64,000 nucleotides of DNA, from assembly GCF_022430545.2 (NCBI RefSeq), contig NZ_CP092488.2:3038001-3102000 (forward strand). Reading direction: 5' to 3'. The notes beneath the pieces were generated by a model. The model did not search any database. It was not told the DNA's origin and saw only the letters and a program-made list of their open reading frames with translations. This DNA comes from Mycobacterium paraterrae. Lineage in GTDB: Bacteria; Actinomycetota; Actinomycetes; Mycobacteriales; Mycobacteriaceae. The translations under genes and the position numbers were made by a program. The stretch's first letter is position 1. The number at the start of each line of letters is the position of its first letter. Below are positions 61,134 to 64,000 of the stretch, one piece after another.

Positions 61134-61831
61134 ACACGCGAGCATTGCGCTCCTACATCGACGACCTGCTGCGCGGCCGTCGCCCAAAGCCGTTCCGGCC
61201 CGACGACTTCGAGGCCGCCCAGATCCGAACCGCGATCGACCTCCAGTCCGCGCGCCCGGACAGCGACGCGCCGCGTCCGGAATTCTTGACCGATCTGCAT
61301 CGGCGACTCGCCGCCCAACAAGACGGTTCCGCGCGGACCGCGCCGACGGCGAATGCCACCCGTCGCAGCGTCATCGTCGGCACGTCGGCCGCTGCGGCGG
61401 CTGCGGTCGCGGCGGTGTCCATCGACCGCGCATTGATCGACGGCACGCAGGTCGCCCAGCGGAACAACGACGGGCCGCAAGAGCTCACGCCCAACACCGG
61501 GCGCTGGGTCCGGGTCGCGGCGAGTGGTGACGTATCCGAAGGCGCCATGCGGCCTTTCGACGTGGGCTCGGTGATCGGATTCGTCCGTCGGGTCGACGGT
61601 AAGCCCGAGGCCGTGTCGGGTGTCTGCACCCATCAGGGCTGCCGGCTGTGGTTCGACGCACCCGACGATCGGTTGCGCTGCCCGTGCCATACGACGTCGT
61701 TTACGCCCGCCGGTCTGGTGCTGACCCATCAGCTGCCGATAGCGCCGAAACCGCTGCCCACGTTGATGGTTCGCGAGCAAGATGGCGTGATCGAAGTGTT
61801 CGTCCCGGCGTCTCCGAACGAGCCGGCCTGA
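61130..61831 (+). CDS. Rieske [2Fe-2S] protein, possible anti-sigma partner
   Basis: A 233-residue protein. The first 75 residues look cytoplasmic and helical (ALRSYIDDLLRGRRPKPFRPDDFEAAQIRTAIDLQ). A twin-arginine-like RRSVIVGTSAAAAAAVAAV forms a membrane segment at about 78-98. The rest is a Rieske domain with C166-T-H168, C184-P-C186-H187 and the disulfide partners C171/C186. The translational overlap with the sigma gene and the N-terminal cytoplasmic segment suggest a redox-sensing anti-sigma, but an electron-transfer role is also possible. Confidence 0.82.
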   Translation: MNTRALRSYIDDLLRGRRPKPFRPDDFEAAQIRTAIDLQSARPDSDAPRPEFLTDLHRRLAAQQDGSARTAPTANATRRSVIVGTSAAAAAAVAAVSIDRALIDGTQVAQRNNDGPQELTPNTGRWVRVAASGDVSEGAMRPFDVGSVIGFVRRVDGKPEAVSGVCTHQGCRLWFDAPDDRLRCPCHTTSFTPAGLVLTHQLPIAPKPLPTLMVREQDGVIEVFVPASPNEPA

Positions 61832-61834
61832 CGC

Positions 61835-61843
61835 TGTAACCCG
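61835..61843 (+). promoter_or_regulatory. TGTAACCCG element upstream of the cupredoxin gene
   Basis: The second copy of the element starts four bases after the Rieske stop and 63 bases before the cupredoxin ATG. It shares nine bases and the following N5-CTAT spacing with the copy at 60519. It may be a second promoter for the same sigma factor. Confidence 0.4.
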
Positions 61844-61897
61844 CTGCCCTATCTCTTGGCGAGGCGTGATTGCACGCCACGATGGAGGTGTGTGGTC

Positions 61898-62347
61898 ATG
61901 CGCGGACAACTCTGGGGCGCGCGCGTTCTGCTCTTGACGGTGACGGTGGCGGGGTGTTCGTCGCCGCCGCCGGCCAAGGCGCCGTCGGTGACGTTCGGTC
62001 CGGCGGCGTCCACACCGGGGATGGGCGGCATGTCGCCGATGCCGAACATGCCTGCGGGGCCGTCAGCTCCGACGGCCGGACCCTCGGCTCCGGTGGCCGG
62101 AAACGCGGTGTCCATCGACAACTTCGCGTTCTCACCGGCGACGATCACCGTCAAGGCTGGGAGCACGGTCACCTGGACCAACCGGGACGAGGAACCGCAC
62201 ACCGTTGTCGCCAACGACGGATCTTTCCACTCACCTGGAATGGGCTCGCAGGCAACGTTTTCCTTCACCTTCCCCAAAGCCGGCAGCTATGACTACGTCT
62301 GCTCGATCCACCCGTTCATGCGCGCCACCGTGGTGGTGACGCCATGA
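61898..62347 (+). CDS. Cupredoxin-domain lipoprotein
   Basis: A 149-residue lipoprotein with lipobox VAGC and a Met/Pro/Gly-rich linker (TPGMGGMSPMPNMPAGPSAP), then a plastocyanin-like domain. The copper ligands are visible as His in EEPHTVVAND and Cys, His and Met in YVCSIHPFM. It would carry electrons or copper outside the membrane. The ATG at 61898 follows GGAGGTG. It lies downstream of the Rieske gene and overlaps the phosphoesterase gene by four bases. Confidence 0.88.
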   Translation: MRGQLWGARVLLLTVTVAGCSSPPPAKAPSVTFGPAASTPGMGGMSPMPNMPAGPSAPTAGPSAPVAGNAVSIDNFAFSPATITVKAGSTVTWTNRDEEPHTVVANDGSFHSPGMGSQATFSFTFPKAGSYDYVCSIHPFMRATVVVTP

Positions 62348-63273
62348 CCGACGAGCCGCACACCATGAACCGGCGTCAACTCATCCGGCACAGCGCGTGG
62401 TTCGGCGCGGCGGTCGGCCTCGCGGTGGTCGGCGGCGAGGTCGTCTCCCACGTCGCCGGCACCGCCGACGCGGCACGCAGCCCGAGCCGGCCCGCGTTGC
62501 GTTTCGCTCAGGTCAGCGACAGTCACATCGGGTTCACGGGTAAAGCCAATCCTGATGTCGCAGGGTCGTTTACGCATGCGATCGGTCAGATCAACAACCT
62601 GGGCTACGAGCCTGATTTCGTGATCCACACCGGTGATCTGACACATCTGGCCACCCCCGGGCAGTTCGATCAGGTCAAGCAGATGATGTCCGGATTGCGG
62701 ACCCAGCACGTCTTCACCGTTCCTGGCGAACATGACTCCATCGACGACGTCGGCCAAAAGTACCGCAGCGCGTTCGGTGCCGGGACACGAGGTGACGGCT
62801 GGTACAGCTTCGACATCGCCGGTGTGCACGTGATCGCGTTGGTGAACACGCTGAACCTCAAAAAGCTCGGGCATCTCGGTGTCGATCAGTTGGACTTCGT
62901 CGCCAAAGACGTGGCGGCGCTGCCGAGTGACACCCCGATCATCGTGTTCAGCCACATTCCGCTGTTCGCCATGTACCCGGATTGGGGGTGGGGCACCGAC
63001 GACGCCGCCCAAGCGCTCAGCTACCTGCGCCGATTCTCGTCAGTCACTTGCCTCAACGGCCATGTACACCAACTGTTTTCCAAGACCGAGGGCAACGTGA
63101 CGTTCCACAGCGGAACTACTACCGCCTATCCGCTACCGCATCCCGGTGACGGACCGGCTCCCAAGCCGGTGACACTGCCCGCCGGAAAGTTACGGGACGC
63201 GCTGGGCATCCGAGAGGTCAGCTACGACCGAGGTCACACCACACTCGCGCTGAAAGAAAAGACGCTGCAATGA
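62344..63273 (+). CDS. Secreted metallophosphoesterase
   Basis: The 309-residue calcineurin-like enzyme has a likely twin-arginine signal (NRRQLIRHSAWFGAAVGLAVV). Its metal motifs are VSDSHIG, HTGDLTH, PGEHDS (in place of GNHD), FSHIPLF and NGHVH. It would hydrolyse a phosphoester outside the membrane. It overlaps the cupredoxin gene upstream and an interrupted membrane-protein gene downstream. Confidence 0.9.
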   Translation: MTDEPHTMNRRQLIRHSAWFGAAVGLAVVGGEVVSHVAGTADAARSPSRPALRFAQVSDSHIGFTGKANPDVAGSFTHAIGQINNLGYEPDFVIHTGDLTHLATPGQFDQVKQMMSGLRTQHVFTVPGEHDSIDDVGQKYRSAFGAGTRGDGWYSFDIAGVHVIALVNTLNLKKLGHLGVDQLDFVAKDVAALPSDTPIIVFSHIPLFAMYPDWGWGTDDAAQALSYLRRFSSVTCLNGHVHQLFSKTEGNVTFHSGTTTAYPLPHPGDGPAPKPVTLPAGKLRDALGIREVSYDRGHTTLALKEKTLQ

Positions 63274-63647
63274 TTCTGATACGACTAGCGATCGCGGTGG
63301 CGACGGCGGTCAGCGGCGTCAGCCATGCGTATCTCTATATCCATGGCTATCACCATATCCCGATGATCGGATCTGCTTTTCTCGCGCAGGCAAGCGTCTC
63401 GCTCGCGCTCGCTCTGCTGATCCTGCTCGGCGGCCCGTGATGGCTGCAGTGGGCCGCCGCCGGCCTGGCCGGTGGCGCACTGGTCGCCTTCGTCTTGTCG
63501 CGCACCGTCGGGTTGTTCGGTTTCAGCGAAACCGGTTGGCAGCCAGCCCCACACGCGGCGATCAGCGTGATCGCCGAGTTGCTGACGGTCGGATTGTGGG
63601 CGATCACGCGTCCTGTCTTCGCCCGGTCAGGTACCAGGTGTGCATGA
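63270..63647 (+). pseudogene. Small membrane-protein gene interrupted by in-frame TGA
   Basis: The frame starts with ATG overlapping the phosphoesterase stop. It encodes 56 residues (MILIRLAIAVATAVSGVSHA and a second hydrophobic stretch), then meets TGA at 63438-63440. The same frame continues with two more hydrophobic segments to 63647, in all about 125 codons of a four-helix membrane protein. Either the gene is decaying, the sequence has an error, or the stop is read through. The tail overlaps the convergent cyclase gene by 44 bases. Confidence 0.6.
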
Positions 63648-64000
63648 CACCCTTGCCCTTCACGTCGATCTCGCCGCGCTCGGTGAACACGAAACGACCG
63701 CGCAGGCGGCGATACGTGTCGTCCGGCACCTGAATACGCCCGACCTCCGCGGTGGACTCCATCCGGGACGCGACGTTGACGGCATCGCCCCAGACGTCGT
63801 AGAAGAAGCGCTGCGATCCGACCACGCCGGCCACCACCGGACCGCAGGCCAAGCCAATGCGCAGCGGAACGGCACGACCACGCGAATCAGTTAGGCCGGC
63901 AACAGCTTCGGCGACGTCGAGGGCCAGATCGGCCAGCGCTTCGAGGTGGTCGGCGCGGGGTTCCGGGACGCCACTGACAACCATGTAGGCGTCGCCGCTG
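63604..64000 (-). CDS. Class III adenylate/guanylate cyclase, partial (5' end outside window)
   Basis: The last 131 codons of a class III cyclase catalytic domain: RIGLACGPVVAGVVGSQRFFYDVWGDAVNVASRMESTAEVGRIQVPDDTYRRL, then FTERGEIDVKGKGVMHTWYL. The frame stays open to the window edge (SGDAYMVVSGVPEP), so the N-terminal part, which could carry sensor domains, is missing from view. It forms cAMP or cGMP. Confidence 0.92.
   Translation of the reverse strand, partial: SGDAYMVVSGVPEPRADHLEALADLALDVAEAVAGLTDSRGRAVPLRIGLACGPVVAGVVGSQRFFYDVWGDAVNVASRMESTAEVGRIQVPDDTYRRLRGRFVFTERGEIDVKGKGVMHTWYLTGRRQDA

Overview
The window is high-GC actinobacterial DNA, almost certainly from a Mycobacterium. The ribosomal S10 and spc blocks are followed by sppA, LCMT-type methyltransferases, fucA, a serA2-like dehydrogenase, xylB, secY, adk, map, sigL, rslA, a MarR gene and mmsB-fadE9-mmsA. 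As far as I remember, this is the M. tuberculosis gene order around Rv0700-Rv0753c. PE, PPE (including SVP-type PPE) and DUF732 genes support the genus. The species cannot be read from the sequence. Extra genes absent from my recollection of the M. tuberculosis locus suggest a nontuberculous species.

Layout. (1) 1-570: leader and probable promoter of the S10 operon; 571-6160: rpsJ-rplC-rplD-rplW-rplB-rpsS-rplV-rpsC-rplP-rpmC-rpsQ. (2) 6163-16236: an accessory island between the S10 and spc operons. It holds a BASS-family transporter, a PE5/PPE4-like pair, an arylsulfatase with a lipoprotein and its formylglycine-generating enzyme, a PstS-like lipoprotein and two small membrane proteins. (3) 16549-20705: rplN-rplX-rplE-rpsZ-rpsH-rplF-rplR-rpsE-rpmD-rplO. 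(4) 20731-33749: a membrane protein, an LLM flavoenzyme, sppA, five paralogous LCMT-family methyltransferases in two blocks, a further methyltransferase, an AraC regulator and fucA/serA2-like/xylB. (5) 34047-36717: secY-adk-map. (6) 36782-40365: two sigL-like ECF sigma genes, each coupled to an anti-sigma gene. The first anti-sigma protein is a zinc-binding anti-sigma domain fused to a complete carotenoid-cleavage-oxygenase. (7) 40368-47884: a divergent putative biosynthetic cluster (BBE oxidase and flavin monooxygenase on the minus strand; ThDP enzyme, SRPBCC protein, KAS III-like enzyme, aminotransferase and MarR on the plus strand). (8) 47985-54146: a GAF kinase/NarL-type regulator pair, a HAD-like protein and the valine-catabolic mmsA-fadE9-mmsB operon. 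(9) 54253-59158: three DUF732 secreted proteins, two PPE genes and one PE gene. (10) 59271-64000: a TPR-2OG oxygenase, an ECF sigma factor coupled to a Rieske protein, a cupredoxin lipoprotein, a metallophosphoesterase, an interrupted membrane-protein gene and a truncated class III nucleotide cyclase.

The most notable system is region 6-7. The spacer between the divergent cluster arms carries two back-to-back promoters of the SigL type (TGAACC-N16-CGTGTC and TGAACC-N16-CGTATT). Each is placed so that transcription would begin at, or within a base or two of, the start codon of its gene. The same motif precedes the first sigL, and a diverged version precedes the second. The reading is a SigL-controlled pathway of unknown product, governed by two related sigma/anti-sigma pairs, one of which has a soluble oxygenase as its sensory half. 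All family names are from reading motifs and from memory; no database search was possible.
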